Positions 43,601-53,662 of a stretch of 64,000 nucleotides of DNA are shown in pieces. The position numbers and the translations under genes were made by a program. The stretch is from positions 1,240,001 to 1,304,000 of the forward strand of contig NZ_LT897836.1 in NCBI RefSeq assembly GCF_900161835.1. The letters are read 5' to 3'. How positions within the stretch are numbered: the first letter of the stretch is position 1; each line of letters starts with the position of its first letter. Origin of the DNA: Sodalis endosymbiont of Henestaris halophilus (GTDB lineage: Bacteria; Pseudomonadota; Gammaproteobacteria; Enterobacterales; Enterobacteriaceae). The notes under the pieces were generated by a model. That model worked only from the letters and a program-made list of their open reading frames with translations, was not told the origin of the DNA and did no database searches.

Positions 43601-44878
43601 GTAAACTGCAGCAGAGATTATTTATCATTAACGGCTATATAAAAAATCGAATGAGTTTTTTCTGTAATTAAAAGATAAAACATATTGTTCGCATAATCAT
43701 CTGATTAATTAAAATTATCGCTAGTATTTCAAATACCCCACCTATCCACGCACCATATATGAGCCTAAGTACACCCAAAAGAAATATGATTTTAATATAA
43801 ATATTTTTAATATTTATATTAATTGTGTACCAACTCACTTAGTGAGTTACATCCTTATTAAAGGATCCTATCTTTTCTAAGTTAATTAAAACAGATTAAA
43901 TACCATTTAAAGGGTTATTTTTTTATAATCTTAGTTCTTGATGCGCTAAATTAAAACTTCACTGGCACAAAAGTTATGATTTATTTAGGGGCGTTAAATC
44001 TTTATTATGCTAATATAATCTGATAGTGCTGTAATACCCTAAGTGTTGTTTATAATCTAGTGATATAATACATTATCGTGAATTTAGCTTCATAAAGCTA
44101 TTAACAGACTCTCATTGAGTCTCTTCATCTCTTTTCTGCAGAAGCCTAAAAACGTATTGACTAATATACCACATTTGCCTTGCTTGACAGCTTGTGCTCT
44201 GCATTATTAGATATCAGCATAACATTAAACCGTTACTTACAGCTAGTATAAGTAACTTTCTTTAATCACGTTTAGAAAAATCAAACTAGAAGTAAGCTAC
44301 GCAGCCACTAGGTCATCTAAAACACTTTTACTAAGCACCCGAGCCAGAAAGATTAACATCGCTCTTACTAGCAATAGATTGCAGATAAATACATTTTATC
44401 CCCATATATCAGACTGCATTTTAATGCCTGGCTAAGCATTAGATTTGGCAGAATAATAATGCCATAAGTATTAATTACTTTGATCAACATAAATGTCTAA
44501 CATAGAGATGTTAACTGAGTTGTTGCGTTATAAATTTAACGCTGGTTACAACTCGTCGAATAAATACGACATTAAGAGTTTCAGGCCTTGTTAAGATGTT
44601 ATTTTATTTCAAAACGTAATTTCCTCTTCTTCATGTTTATACGGCAACCTGATCAAACATAAATAATAAATCTGGTTAAATTCCTACATACTGTTTACCG
44701 TAATAACCGGAGTTTTTTGGCCAAGAAGCTTAATAGCCGTAAGATTGATGTTTATAAATCAGCTGTATATTAATCGATATGATGTTGATTGACAACTAAG
44801 TTTGGCTTTTCGAGTTTACATTCAGTAATAAATACTTTATTAGCGAAATAATATAAAAAAATTACAGGTGAGTGCAAC
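40641..44878. other. 4.2 kb AT-rich tract without recognisable gene
   Basis: No intact gene, RNA gene or clear relic is seen. A plus-strand 85-codon frame at 41812-42069 and short minus-strand frames near 42.7 and 43.0 kb resemble nothing I know and are poor in typical codons. A stop-free block without start (43450-43671, plus) has gene-like composition but no assignment. Notable structure is the cluster of hairpins at 43792-43866. Confidence 0.4.
43792..43866. repeat. three tandem hairpins
   Basis: Three perfect inverted repeats follow each other in 75 bases. The first has arms TTAATATAAATATT and AATATTTATATTAA (14 bp) with loop TTT (43792-43822). The second has arms AACTCAC and GTGAGTT with loop TTA (43832-43848). 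The third has arms ATCCTT and AAGGAT with loop ATTA (43851-43866). No gene flanks them within 1 kb. They could be a folded RNA, a terminator set of a lost gene, or chance in AT-rich DNA for the smallest one. Confidence 0.6.
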
Positions 44879-44907
44879 ACCTTAAACTTAAATGTTAAGT
44901 TTAAGGT
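44879..44907 (-). terminator. 13-bp hairpin after lipA
   Basis: Perfect arms ACCTTAAACTTAA and TTAAGTTTAAGGT flank a three-base loop, 32 bases beyond the lipA stop. On the minus strand a T7 run follows about 17 bases later rather than directly, so it may act as a 3'-end stabiliser or weak intrinsic terminator for the lipB-lipA transcript. Confidence 0.5.
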
Positions 44908-44938
44908 TACCACAAAACCCAAATTTAAAGCATAGGGA

Positions 44939-45904
44939 TTATTTCACTTCGAATCCCTTTAACTGCAAGTCCGCATGATAGGAAGAGCGCACGAATGGCC
45001 CGCAAGCAGCGTGGGTAAAACCCATCGCCAGAGCTTGTTTTCTTATTTTATCAAACTCTTGCGGACTAACATAGCGTTGAACCGGCAAATGATGACGGCT
45101 AGGTTGCAGATATTGCCCCAACGTAAACATCGTGACATCACGCCGCCGCAGATCGCGCATCACTTCAATGATTTCAGCGTTGGTTTCTCCTAGTCCGACC
45201 ATAAGACCTGATTTTGTTGGGAGGTGAGGATTAGCAGCCTTGAAATTCTCAAGCAGCTTGAGCGACAAATTATAATTGGCGCCGGGGCGTACTTGGCGAT
45301 AAAGACGTGGCACGTTTTCTAAATTGTGGTTAAAAACATCGGGCGGCGCGGCATTAATGATATCTAGCGCACAATCCATACGACCGCGAAAGTCTGGTAC
45401 CAGAATTTCAATGCGTATATCGGGATTTTTGGAACGTATTTTTCGAATACAATCAACAAAATGTTGGGCGCCGCCATCGCGCAAATCATCTCGATCTACA
45501 GAGGTCACCACAACGTAGCACAGCCCCATATCAGCGATAGTTTGCGCTAATTTCTCAGGCTCGTTAGCGTCTGGAATAACAGGACGGCCGTGCGATACGT
45601 CACAAAATGGGCAACTACGGGTGCAAATCTCTCCTAAGATCATAAAGGTAACTGTCCCGTGGTTAAAACATTCTGCTAGATTCGGGCAAGATGCTTCCTC
45701 ACACACTGAGTGCAAGCCGTTTTTACGCATAACGGCCTTGATGCTCTGAATACGACTTGAGTCGACAGGCAGTTTGATTTTTATCCAAGAAGGTTTGTGT
45801 AAACTGTCCTGCAATTTCACCGCGATATTTTTGATGGGAATTAAAGTCATCTTATCAAGATGACGATATTTAACGCCGCGTTTCATTTGTGTTGGCTTAT
45901 TCAT
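44939..45904 (-). CDS. lipA: lipoyl synthase
   Basis: LipA is a radical-SAM enzyme that inserts two sulfurs into octanoyl groups on lipoyl domains. The 321-residue product equals the E. coli length. Both Fe-S cluster motifs are complete: [12 protein letters not shown] (auxiliary cluster, about 68-79) and CTRSCPFC (radical SAM cluster, about 94-101), and the terminal RSSYHAD serine ligand is present. It follows lipB with a 176-base gap in which I see no gene. Confidence 0.97.
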   Translation of the reverse strand: MNKPTQMKRGVKYRHLDKMTLIPIKNIAVKLQDSLHKPSWIKIKLPVDSSRIQSIKAVMRKNGLHSVCEEASCPNLAECFNHGTVTFMILGEICTRSCPFCDVSHGRPVIPDANEPEKLAQTIADMGLCYVVVTSVDRDDLRDGGAQHFVDCIRKIRSKNPDIRIEILVPDFRGRMDCALDIINAAPPDVFNHNLENVPRLYRQVRPGANYNLSLKLLENFKAANPHLPTKSGLMVGLGETNAEIIEVMRDLRRRDVTMFTLGQYLQPSRHHLPVQRYVSPQEFDKIRKQALAMGFTHAACGPFVRSSYHADLQLKGFEVK

Positions 45905-46080
45905 AATAATGCACGTCCAGTTCCTAAGTCTACAGCCTTGTAATAGTAAATAAAGTCAGTCTGTCATACTAGCATGAAAAGTGAGTGTAAAAATTATCAG
46001 TTTAAACATGTTGTTTATTGCTAATAAATATAAAATAACATGGAGCGCTATGGTGCTAGCATATAGCGTTCTGCCACGAT

Positions 46081-46746
46081 TCAGGCACCGTAGTGCGCCG
46101 GATCCCAACCTTGTGTCTCGCTGCCCGTGGCATTTAATAGCCGCAGGCATTCCTCGATAAGAACTGAAGCAACATCGTCAATACTAGTACCCGGCGATAG
46201 ATCGCTTACCTGTGTCATACGAAGACCGATATAACCACAGGGGTTTATGCGCAAAAAAGGCGATAAATCCATTGTCACGTTTAATGCCAATCCGTGGAAG
46301 GAACAGCCTTTGCGGATACGTAATCCTAGCGAACAAATTTTATTAGCTCCCACGTACACTCCAGGCGCGGAAGCGCGGGAGTAAGCAGAAATATTGAAGC
46401 GCGCAAGAGTAGAAATAACCGTACTCTCTAGCAGAGTAACTAAGTCGCGCGCCCCAAGCAGGCGCCGACGCAGGTTCAGTAAAACATACATTACCTGTTG
46501 CCCTGGACCGTGCAAGGTCACTTGACCCCCGCGATCGCTTTGAATGACCGGGATATCACCCGGATGCAGCAAATGTTCGATCTTACCGGAATGGCCTTGG
46601 GTAAATACCTGCGGGTGTTGCACCAGCCAAATTTCGTCGAAGCTAGCAGCATCACGATCATTGGTAAAGAGTTGCATCGCCCGAGACACTTGCTCATAAG
46701 GCTGCAGACCGAGCTGGCGGATAACCAGATTGTCTGACACGATCAT
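46081..46746 (-). CDS. lipB: octanoyl-(acyl carrier protein):protein octanoyltransferase
   Basis: LipB moves octanoate from ACP to lipoyl domains, the substrate for LipA. Motifs: [22 protein letters not shown] (its first half is the family signature, about 75-86), KICSLGLRI with the catalytic lysine and RINPCGY with the catalytic cysteine. I choose ATG 46746; a longer in-frame extension to 46848 only reads the ybeD relic. A GTG two codons further in, at better distance from GGGAG, is an equally good start. About 221 residues versus 213 in E. coli; the tail is divergent. Confidence 0.95.
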   Translation of the reverse strand: MIVSDNLVIRQLGLQPYEQVSRAMQLFTNDRDAASFDEIWLVQHPQVFTQGHSGKIEHLLHPGDIPVIQSDRGGQVTLHGPGQQVMYVLLNLRRRLLGARDLVTLLESTVISTLARFNISAYSRASAPGVYVGANKICSLGLRIRKGCSFHGLALNVTMDLSPFLRINPCGYIGLRMTQVSDLSPGTSIDDVASVLIEECLRLLNATGSETQGWDPAHYGA

Positions 46747-46754
46747 CTCCCGTC

Positions 46755-47020
46755 TTAAAGCATTATATGTATAATATTTATTATACCTAACTTTTCGTAT
46801 AGTGTTTCTATGTGCTCCACATAGGTAGCAATAATGATTCGCAATCAAATGTGCTAATGCCCTTTGTTGCTGGGTTTAAATTGCGGCTAATAACCACCAG
46901 AAACGTGGCGCTGCATTACTGTTAGTACTTAAATCTACCAATTCCGGATGAACAATACTTATGACTTTATAGGTAAACAAACAAGGTAAATTGAGCAATT
47001 TGGTTAGTTTGGTTATCGTA
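46755..47020 (-). pseudogene. ybeD: ybeD relic (DUF493 protein)
   Basis: Almost full length (266 versus 264 nt) but broken by a frameshift and internal stops. The 5' half reads TKLTKLLNLPCLFTYKV and PELVD, as in YbeD (TKLNELLEFPTPFTYKV, PELVD). The 3' half in another frame reads [25 protein letters not shown] and NIIHIML with the native TAA at 46755-46757. It is a fresh pseudogene in the ancestral dacA-ybeD-lipB order. YbeD is a small conserved protein of unknown function. Confidence 0.9.
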
Positions 47021-47039
47021 CGTCCTTTAGAACAACAAC

Positions 47040-48325
47040 TCACCGAGGCAGTATAACAAACTACAATGGGTCATCATAAAGGTACAGAATCTACCCCTCA
47101 CAATCTATAAAAGGATTAACTAAACCAATAATGCAGTATAATATTGCCTTAATCGACCATGCAATTGAAGAAATTATTGTCTTTTACTTAGTTAAACACG
47201 ACGCCAACAGGAGTTGCTCTATAGTTTTACTTTGCAGTTATCAATTAATAACACTGACCCACTAATTTTATCAGTAGTGCGCGTAGTTTTTGATGATTTA
47301 GCGTATTTCTAGTTTCATATCCTTCATCTAACCACAATAAATGATTAGATAAAAATTGTTGTTCCACACTTGGCTTAAAATTACAAGTCTTACAAAACTA
47401 ACACAAGCTTGGTGGCGCACTATTTATCAGCTTTTAACAGCAACACAATTTAAAAAATCTTGATGTCATTGAATAAAATCTTCTTCGCGTGGTACCGCGG
47501 ACATCAAGCACATCTTAACTTCTGTAACTAAAGCGACTAGATTGTAGCCAACAGATTCGGGACGACTACAGATTTAATGACATCGATATTCATAATTACT
47601 ATCCACAGTAGGACGTTACGGTTCATCTGGAAAATCTTGTTAAAAGTACAGTATTTGTATTTATAAGTTGTATATTAGTTTCGCACGTCGCGAATTAGCA
47701 CCTTATTATTTGTAATTGCAGCAATATCCCGCGTCCGGCATAGCTAAATTATTTGATGCTTCCAAACTGTGTATGAGCTTTAAAATGAGTATGTTACAGC
47801 CCACTACGAAACGCGATGACATTATCATTCATTAACCCGATAAATGCATCTTTCCTATCGGCTATGTAAAATTCCCTATTGCCATGCAAGTGTTATTTCT
47901 TGACTGTAAATTCACACTACGATTAAGTTACGATACAGACACACAATCGCCAAATGTTAGAAGTATTACCAAAAGTATTAGGATATCAAATTATCCTGAT
48001 CTTGAGGTTTTTACAAAAAATATATCATTCGGAATGATCTTGCTAGTTTTGATGACTTAACCAATCACATAACTGGTTTTAATTGTGGTTAGATTAGCTG
48101 AAGGGAGATAAGTAAGCAGCGATATTTATTATTATCTGGATTATATCGGAAATTTAATTGATAAGAAATATAGTATTTAAAATTTTGCGGAACCACAAGA
48201 ATTATAATCTTTAGATTAACATCTAATACAAAACTTATAGCAAATAATATTTATGACACACAACCTTACCAAGGTTCAACCGACTAAATCAGTACAGGGT
48301 GTCTTTACATATTTCATGCTAGGAT
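47040..48325 (-). pseudogene. dacA: dacA relic (PBP5, D-Ala-D-Ala carboxypeptidase)
   Basis: Minus-strand frames show TSYVIG-VIK (for TSYVIGQAMK, near 48085), NLQSRNNTCMAIGNFT (for NLQSGNDACVAMADFA, near 47925), KDAFIGLMND and HTHFKAHTQFG (for QDAFVGLMNS and NTHFQTVHGL), and LILL-IVRGRF (for LVVLQEIPEGNF) close to the 3' end. The SGN triad of the active site has become SRN. PBP5 trims pentapeptides of periplasmic peptidoglycan. Stops and frame changes are numerous. Confidence 0.85.
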
Positions 48326-48329
48326 AACG

Positions 48330-48861
48330 GGATCTATAATAATAATTTAAATTAGTATCGCGTCTATACTAGATGTTAGAAATAGACCGCATTAGATAAT
48401 ATAATAGCCCGCGCATCTTAAACAAATCACATTGTTTTAGTTAATTATATTAATTGTGGACTTCTCAATGTTCGGCCTATAAATTATGGTTAAGCATGAA
48501 AAGGATGTTGTCCATGAGGCACCTCATCGCGGTAATTATTTTGCGGCGATAAATACTAGCTGTTGTTAGACTTTTGTATGTAATCATTGTAACTTAAAAT
48601 AATCCTGTTGAAAGAACTAAAATAAACCTGATTGCACGCAGGATAGTTTCACATTGGCTTACAATTTATTTAACAAAACCTCAATTAAGGTTAACTATTC
48701 ATTTTGGTGTTTTTGGAAATATCCAATCGTCTGCAAAGTTTTTGCCATATATTGCACAGATACTTTCGCTGTTATGCCGAAAGATAAAGAACGTTTGGCT
48801 CTAATATTATTACCTGTTCTAAATAATGCTTAACGATTGTGATTTACTTAGTCATTGGTGA
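48330..48861 (-). other. expected place of rlpA, not recognisable
   Basis: In the ancestral order rlpA lies between dacA and mrdB. Only about 530 bases remain, half of the gene, and I found no convincing match. The tract is probably rlpA in terminal decay with deletions. Confidence 0.25.
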
Positions 48862-48883
48862 ATTACCACCGACGGGTGGTAAT
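48862..48883 (-). terminator. GC-rich hairpin after mrdB
   Basis: Perfect 9-bp arms ATTACCACC and GGTGGTAAT with loop GACG lie 84 bases beyond the mrdB stop. It is the most GC-rich hairpin in this intergenic tract. No T run follows, so classical intrinsic termination is doubtful. Confidence 0.4.
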
Positions 48884-48966
48884 CATAAGACGCAGTCGGC
48901 ACAAACAGCTGCGATTTCTGCCAGATAGAACATACTTTGGGCATAGTCTCCTCTCTTCACTACATC

Positions 48967-50079
48967 TTATAAATTTTTAGACAACATTTTTCGATGAGTA
49001 TGTATAGACATTACTATACCAACTCCCGCCATTAATACAATAAACGCAGAACCGCCATAACTTATCAGAGGCAACGGTACGCCAACCACCGGTAAAATGC
49101 CACTAACCATACCTATATTCACGAACACATAAACAAATAAAATCAACATTAAACCGCCGGCCATGACACGTCCAAAAGTGTTTTGTGCTCGCGCTGCGAT
49201 GACTAAACCTCGGATGATGACCCCGAAGTAGAGGGCAAGCAGCACCAAGACTCCGATAAGCCCTAGCTCCTCCCCCAACACTGCAAAAATAAAGTCAGTG
49301 TGGCGTTCTGGTAAAAACTCTAGTTGTGACTGAGTGCCATGTAGCCAGCCTTTGCCAGACAGACCACCAGAACCGATAGCGATTTTCGACTGTATGATAT
49401 GGTAGCCAGCACCAAGGGGATCGGTTTTAGGATCTAGTAGCATCATAATTCGGTCACGCTGGTAATCATGCATTAAAAACAACCACAATACGGGGATAAA
49501 TGCTGCTAATAGCAGTATCGCCACGGCAATTAGCTTCCAACTCATCCCAGACAAGAATAATACGAACAGACCGGACGCAGCAATAAGAATAGCGGTGCCT
49601 AGATCAGGTTGCGAGGCTACTAACCGCGTGGGCACGAAAATCAGCACCAGCGCAATAGCAGTATTTTTCAGAGAAGGCGGGCAACTGTCGCGATTAATAA
49701 AGCGCGCAATCATAAGCGGTACGGTTATTTTGGCTATTTCCGATGGCTGGAAGCGAATAAAACCCAGATCCAACCAGCGCTGCGCGCCTTTACTAATTTG
49801 ACCAAAGAAATCTACCAGTATCAACAAAAATACGCAAAAAATATACAGATATGGCGCCCATGCATCATAAACTCTTGGCGGTACCTGCGCCATAACAAGC
49901 ATTACTAGCAGACCTATAACAATCTGGATAATCTTACGTATCATCATGTTGATATCCTGGCCGCTGGCACTCCAAACTGCCAAGGCACTGTAGGCCAACA
50001 GTAGGGTTACAAAAACAAGCAGCATCATGTCAATATGCAGCTTGTGCCAAAGGGATGTTTGTTGCTGATTACTAGTCAT
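48967..50079 (-). CDS. mrdB: rod-shape peptidoglycan polymerase RodA (SEDS family)
   Basis: RodA polymerises lipid II along the lateral wall in complex with PBP2. The 370-residue product equals the E. coli length and has about ten membrane segments. SEDS motifs include [35 protein letters not shown], the loop [31 protein letters not shown] and [15 protein letters not shown]. It follows mrdA by six bases. With FtsW also present, the cell retains both elongation and division polymerases, so it probably keeps a rod or elongated shape (inference). Confidence 0.97.
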   Translation of the reverse strand: MTSNQQQTSLWHKLHIDMMLLVFVTLLLAYSALAVWSASGQDINMMIRKIIQIVIGLLVMLVMAQVPPRVYDAWAPYLYIFCVFLLILVDFFGQISKGAQRWLDLGFIRFQPSEIAKITVPLMIARFINRDSCPPSLKNTAIALVLIFVPTRLVASQPDLGTAILIAASGLFVLFLSGMSWKLIAVAILLLAAFIPVLWLFLMHDYQRDRIMMLLDPKTDPLGAGYHIIQSKIAIGSGGLSGKGWLHGTQSQLEFLPERHTDFIFAVLGEELGLIGVLVLLALYFGVIIRGLVIAARAQNTFGRVMAGGLMLILFVYVFVNIGMVSGILPVVGVPLPLISYGGSAFIVLMAGVGIVMSIHTHRKMLSKNL

Positions 50080-50085
50080 GATCAG

Positions 50086-51993
50086 TTAATCAATATGGTT
50101 GCCGGGCACAATCGGCGATTCCGCCGGTAAATATGTGGCATTATGGCACATAAAGATGTGATCCAATATTTGACGAGTAATGGTACCGACCATCGACGTA
50201 CCAATACCTCCATTTTCTAGAATTACTACCACGCTCACGGTGGGTTTATTATAGGGGGCAAAGGCGGTCATCAGCTTATGATCGCGCATACGTTCCGATA
50301 TTTTATAGGCATTGTAGGTTTCGTGCGCCTTCAGCCCATATACCTGAGCAGTACCAGATTTAGCCGCAACCTTGTAAGGAGCGTCGGCGAAACTCTTATA
50401 CGCAGTACCGTTCGGCCGGTTGGCTACGCCATACATACCGTCTTTAGCAATTTTCCAGAAATCAGAATAAGGATCGCCGATTTGCTCATATTCTGGTTGA
50501 CAGTAAGGAACCTGCCGGTCATCTTCCCGCGTGCTTTCTAGTAAATGCGGCATACGAACTAAGCCATCGTTAATTAGTGTCATTAATGCTTTTGACATTT
50601 GCACTGGCGTAGAGATCCAATAGCCTTGGCCTATTCCAACTGGAATAGTATCTCCCTTGTACCAGGGTTTTTTGAACCGCGATATTTTCCAGTCTCGGGT
50701 CGGCATTACACCAACGCGTTCTTCTAAAAGATCGATACCAGTATATCTGCCATAGCCAAATTTAGTCATCCATTCGGCAAGCCTGTCAATGCCCATATCA
50801 TATGCCACTTGATAGAAGAAAGTGTCCGCTGATTCTTCCAGCGCACGGGTAACGTTTAACCAACCATGCCCCCAGCGCTTCCAGTCACGATAGCGTTTTT
50901 CGGAACCAGGTAATTGCCACCAGCCCGGATCAAATAGTGAAAAGCTTTTATTGATTACGCCAAGAGTTAGCGCAGAGACTGAGATATAGGGTTTCACAGT
51001 GGAGGCGGGCGGGTACAAACCCTGGGTGGCACGATTAATAAGAGGACAGTTTTCATCTTTCAATAACATTTGGTATTCATTCCTAGAAATACCATCGACA
51101 AACAAGTTTGGATCATAACTTGGGTTAGACACTAGTGCACGTATGCCACCGTCGCGGGGATCTACCACAACCACTGCGGCACGACTACCAACTAGCAGTT
51201 TTTCGATATATTGCTGCAAGTTAAGATCCAACGTTAAGGTAATATCCTTACCCGCCTGCGGCGGCTGCTCGTGCAGTTGACGAATCACCTGGCCACGGTT
51301 ATTGACCTCAACCTTTTCGTAACCGGCTTTACCGTGCAAAATTCTTTCATAGTAGCGTTCGACACCTAACTTACCGATATCATGAGTAGCAGCATAGTTT
51401 GATAGGCTTCCTTCTTTCTCCAAACGTTCTACGTCGTGATCGTTTATTTTCGATACATAGCCGATAACATGCGTAAGAGCCGAGTTGTAAGGATAATAGC
51501 GACGTTGGTAACCCTTTACTTCGACGCCAGGGAAATTGTACTGATTAACGGCAAAACATGCTTGTTGCACTTCAGTCAAATTAACTTTAAGTGGTAACGA
51601 GGCAAAGCTACTGTAACGTTTTCGCTCTTTTTCAAAATTAGAGATGTCATCATTGGTCAAATCGACTATCGGGCGTAGAGCAGCAATTGTTTGGGATACA
51701 TTATCCACTTTTTCCGGTACCAGCTCCAACTGATAAATGGTGCGATTTAGTGCCAACGGGATGCCATTGCGGTCGTATATAATGCCGCGACTAGGCGCGA
51801 TAGGAACCAATTTAATACGATTTTCATTGGAGCGAGTGCAGTAATCCTCGAAACGAATAATTTGCAATTGGTATATATTAACGATAAGTATACTAGTTAA
51901 TATTATAATGCCAGCAAAAGCAACAACAGCACGACGCAAGAATAGCGTCGACTCAGTTGAATAATTGCGAAAGCGAATACATTTTATTTTCAT
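50086..51993 (-). CDS. mrdA: elongasome transpeptidase PBP2
   Basis: PBP2 cross-links lateral-wall peptidoglycan and activates RodA. The 635-residue product (E. coli 633) has one membrane anchor (about 24-46), the pedestal domain and a transpeptidase domain with STVK (in PPASTVKPYI, near 330), SAD (in ESADTFFYQ) and KSG (in AKSGTAQVYG) motifs. All active-site residues are present. rlmH, which precedes it in the ancestral order, is a relic. A start at ATG 51993 agrees with E. coli. Confidence 0.97.
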   Translation of the reverse strand: MKIKCIRFRNYSTESTLFLRRAVVAFAGIIILTSILIVNIYQLQIIRFEDYCTRSNENRIKLVPIAPSRGIIYDRNGIPLALNRTIYQLELVPEKVDNVSQTIAALRPIVDLTNDDISNFEKERKRYSSFASLPLKVNLTEVQQACFAVNQYNFPGVEVKGYQRRYYPYNSALTHVIGYVSKINDHDVERLEKEGSLSNYAATHDIGKLGVERYYERILHGKAGYEKVEVNNRGQVIRQLHEQPPQAGKDITLTLDLNLQQYIEKLLVGSRAAVVVVDPRDGGIRALVSNPSYDPNLFVDGISRNEYQMLLKDENCPLINRATQGLYPPASTVKPYISVSALTLGVINKSFSLFDPGWWQLPGSEKRYRDWKRWGHGWLNVTRALEESADTFFYQVAYDMGIDRLAEWMTKFGYGRYTGIDLLEERVGVMPTRDWKISRFKKPWYKGDTIPVGIGQGYWISTPVQMSKALMTLINDGLVRMPHLLESTREDDRQVPYCQPEYEQIGDPYSDFWKIAKDGMYGVANRPNGTAYKSFADAPYKVAAKSGTAQVYGLKAHETYNAYKISERMRDHKLMTAFAPYNKPTVSVVVILENGGIGTSMVGTITRQILDHIFMCHNATYLPAESPIVPGNHID

Positions 51994-52030
51994 TCAGCGA
52001 AATTATTTGATGGTAATAATCTTCACTACT

Positions 52031-52511
52031 TCACTTGCAGTGAAGGGAGTACTTGATAGAGATGATATACGCACCCGTAAAGGTTCTCCGCGAACAGCAT
52101 ACATGACCAGCGCATACGGTCAAAAAATTAACGAGAATAGAAACTAGAGTTTCTCTCAGGTCAGCTAACCTTTAAAGGCGATGACTACCACAAAATTGGC
52201 CTACCTATAAGTGATTAACATAGCGATCCGCTTGCTTTCAGCATTAAAACTGTTGCGCAACCCATGAGGTTTATTATCGCACCCCAGATAACATCGATCA
52301 AAAATTTGGTTATCTTTTGCTACTGCCCAGCATTTGTTTAACTTCCTTTTCTATAAAACGAGCGATATTCGCATTGTTTACTCTTAAAAAAACCAAAAAT
52401 TTGGTCAGGTTGAAGGGCTACTTGAGAAAAAACACTAACAATAGTGTACCCCATCCACAAGACGCACTCATTCTAAGATTTAATATCTACAGCGATCAAC
52501 TGTAGATTGAA
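52031..52511 (-). pseudogene. rlmH: rlmH relic (23S rRNA pseudouridine1915 N3-methyltransferase)
   Basis: Full length but dead. Minus-strand frames show LQLIAVDIKS at the start (KLQLVAVGTK in E. coli), NNANIARFIEKEVKQML (for KNADIKRILDKEGEQML) and, at the 3' end, PYALVMYAVRGEPL followed by S and PF at the right spacing (for PHPLVRVLVAESLYRAWS). About six stops interrupt it. RlmH methylates pseudouridine 1915 in helix 69 of the large subunit. Confidence 0.85.
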
Positions 52512-52529
52512 AATATCATCTTCAGAATT

Positions 52530-52850
52530 TTTCAGCTAATACCTTCGACGATTTCTTTCTGCATCACATGCATTATTAAATGGGTCAGATGGAAAAATAT
52601 AGTTAACGGCATTTTTTGTTACCACAAGTCGCAACAACATTTAACAGGCAGCGTACAAGATATCCTCCCCTGATGTTCAGCTATGAAAACCCAGGGGACA
52701 AATATATCTATATATTGTAGATTACCATCTGATCTATAATATTAAACATGTAGTGCACGAAGCAGAAAATAATATATTAGCATTTATATAATAAAGCTTG
52801 CCAAAAACAAGCTATTTGAGCTTGACATCTTGCAAAGATTGCCTCCTCGA
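52530..52850 (-). pseudogene. rsfS: rsfS relic (ribosome silencing factor)
   Basis: Located between nadD and rlmH as in E. coli (where cobC also lies between). LQD near 52830 and LIMHVMQKE near 52555-52580 (for VIVHVMQEE) are in the right order and distance for a 105-codon gene. RsfS blocks subunit joining by binding L14 under starvation. The central part is scarcely readable. Confidence 0.65.
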
Positions 52851-52996
52851 GTATTCCTTGCACGAAGCATGCAGGAATCGGGTGACGAATTAATCAATGA
52901 AATAGCTGCTAAACGCAACATTTACCCCCCAGTCATGAACTTGAATAGTTCTTGCCCTGTTATTAGACGACATAACAAAATACAATAATCATGATA

Positions 52997-53662
52997 TCAT
53001 ATAGCATGATTACTGTATAAACCTTGTTTGTTAATATAATCTTGTACGGAAGGCGGAATCAAACCATTACAGGCACGTCCTTCTCGATAACGCGCCCGAA
53101 TGTCGCTGGAGGAAATGAAAATTTCCGGCGTTTCCGCGCAATAGATTAGCCCTGCAGGCTGCTCATGCAATTTCTGCGGATCTCTGGTGAGGCGGCTAGA
53201 GAACCAAAAATTATTGCGTTCATCGTCTAGCTCATCACCATAGCCTGGACGAGCACAAACGAGCAGATGACAAAAATCCGGCAAAGCTAGGCCGCAGTAC
53301 CATTGAGGCAGGGTAAGCAGCGAATCCTGACCAATAATGAAGCCCAGAGGTGCATCATGGCCATATTCATGACGCAAATCTTGAAAAGTATCTAACGTTC
53401 GGGATATCGTTGATCGGCGTAGTTCACGATCATCAATGGTAAACAACGAGTTTGGTAGCTCCGCTATGGCTAGGCGCACCATCGTTAGACGCTGCTGCGC
53501 TCCCGCTACCGGCTGCATCTGGTGCGGCGGTACGTGGTTCGGTAAGAAGATCACTTGCTGCAAGTTAACAAGGCGAGCTAGTGAAATAACGGACCACAAA
53601 TGGCCGTAGTGGATAGGATCGAAGGTACCGCCGTAGAAAGCAGTTAGAGCGCTTTTAGACAT
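52997..53662 (-). CDS. nadD: nicotinate-mononucleotide adenylyltransferase
   Basis: NadD makes deamido-NAD from nicotinate mononucleotide and ATP. The product (221 residues from ATG 53662; a TTG one codon earlier is possible) has the nucleotidyltransferase motifs YGGTFDPIHYGHL (about 9-21), LPNHVPPH, IIGQDSLLTLPQW and the C-terminal ISSSDIRARYREG. It overlaps the holA stop region. The E. coli order leuS-lptE-holA-nadD is kept, so these four are probably one operon. Confidence 0.95.
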   Translation of the reverse strand: MSKSALTAFYGGTFDPIHYGHLWSVISLARLVNLQQVIFLPNHVPPHQMQPVAGAQQRLTMVRLAIAELPNSLFTIDDRELRRSTISRTLDTFQDLRHEYGHDAPLGFIIGQDSLLTLPQWYCGLALPDFCHLLVCARPGYGDELDDERNNFWFSSRLTRDPQKLHEQPAGLIYCAETPEIFISSSDIRARYREGRACNGLIPPSVQDYINKQGLYSNHAI

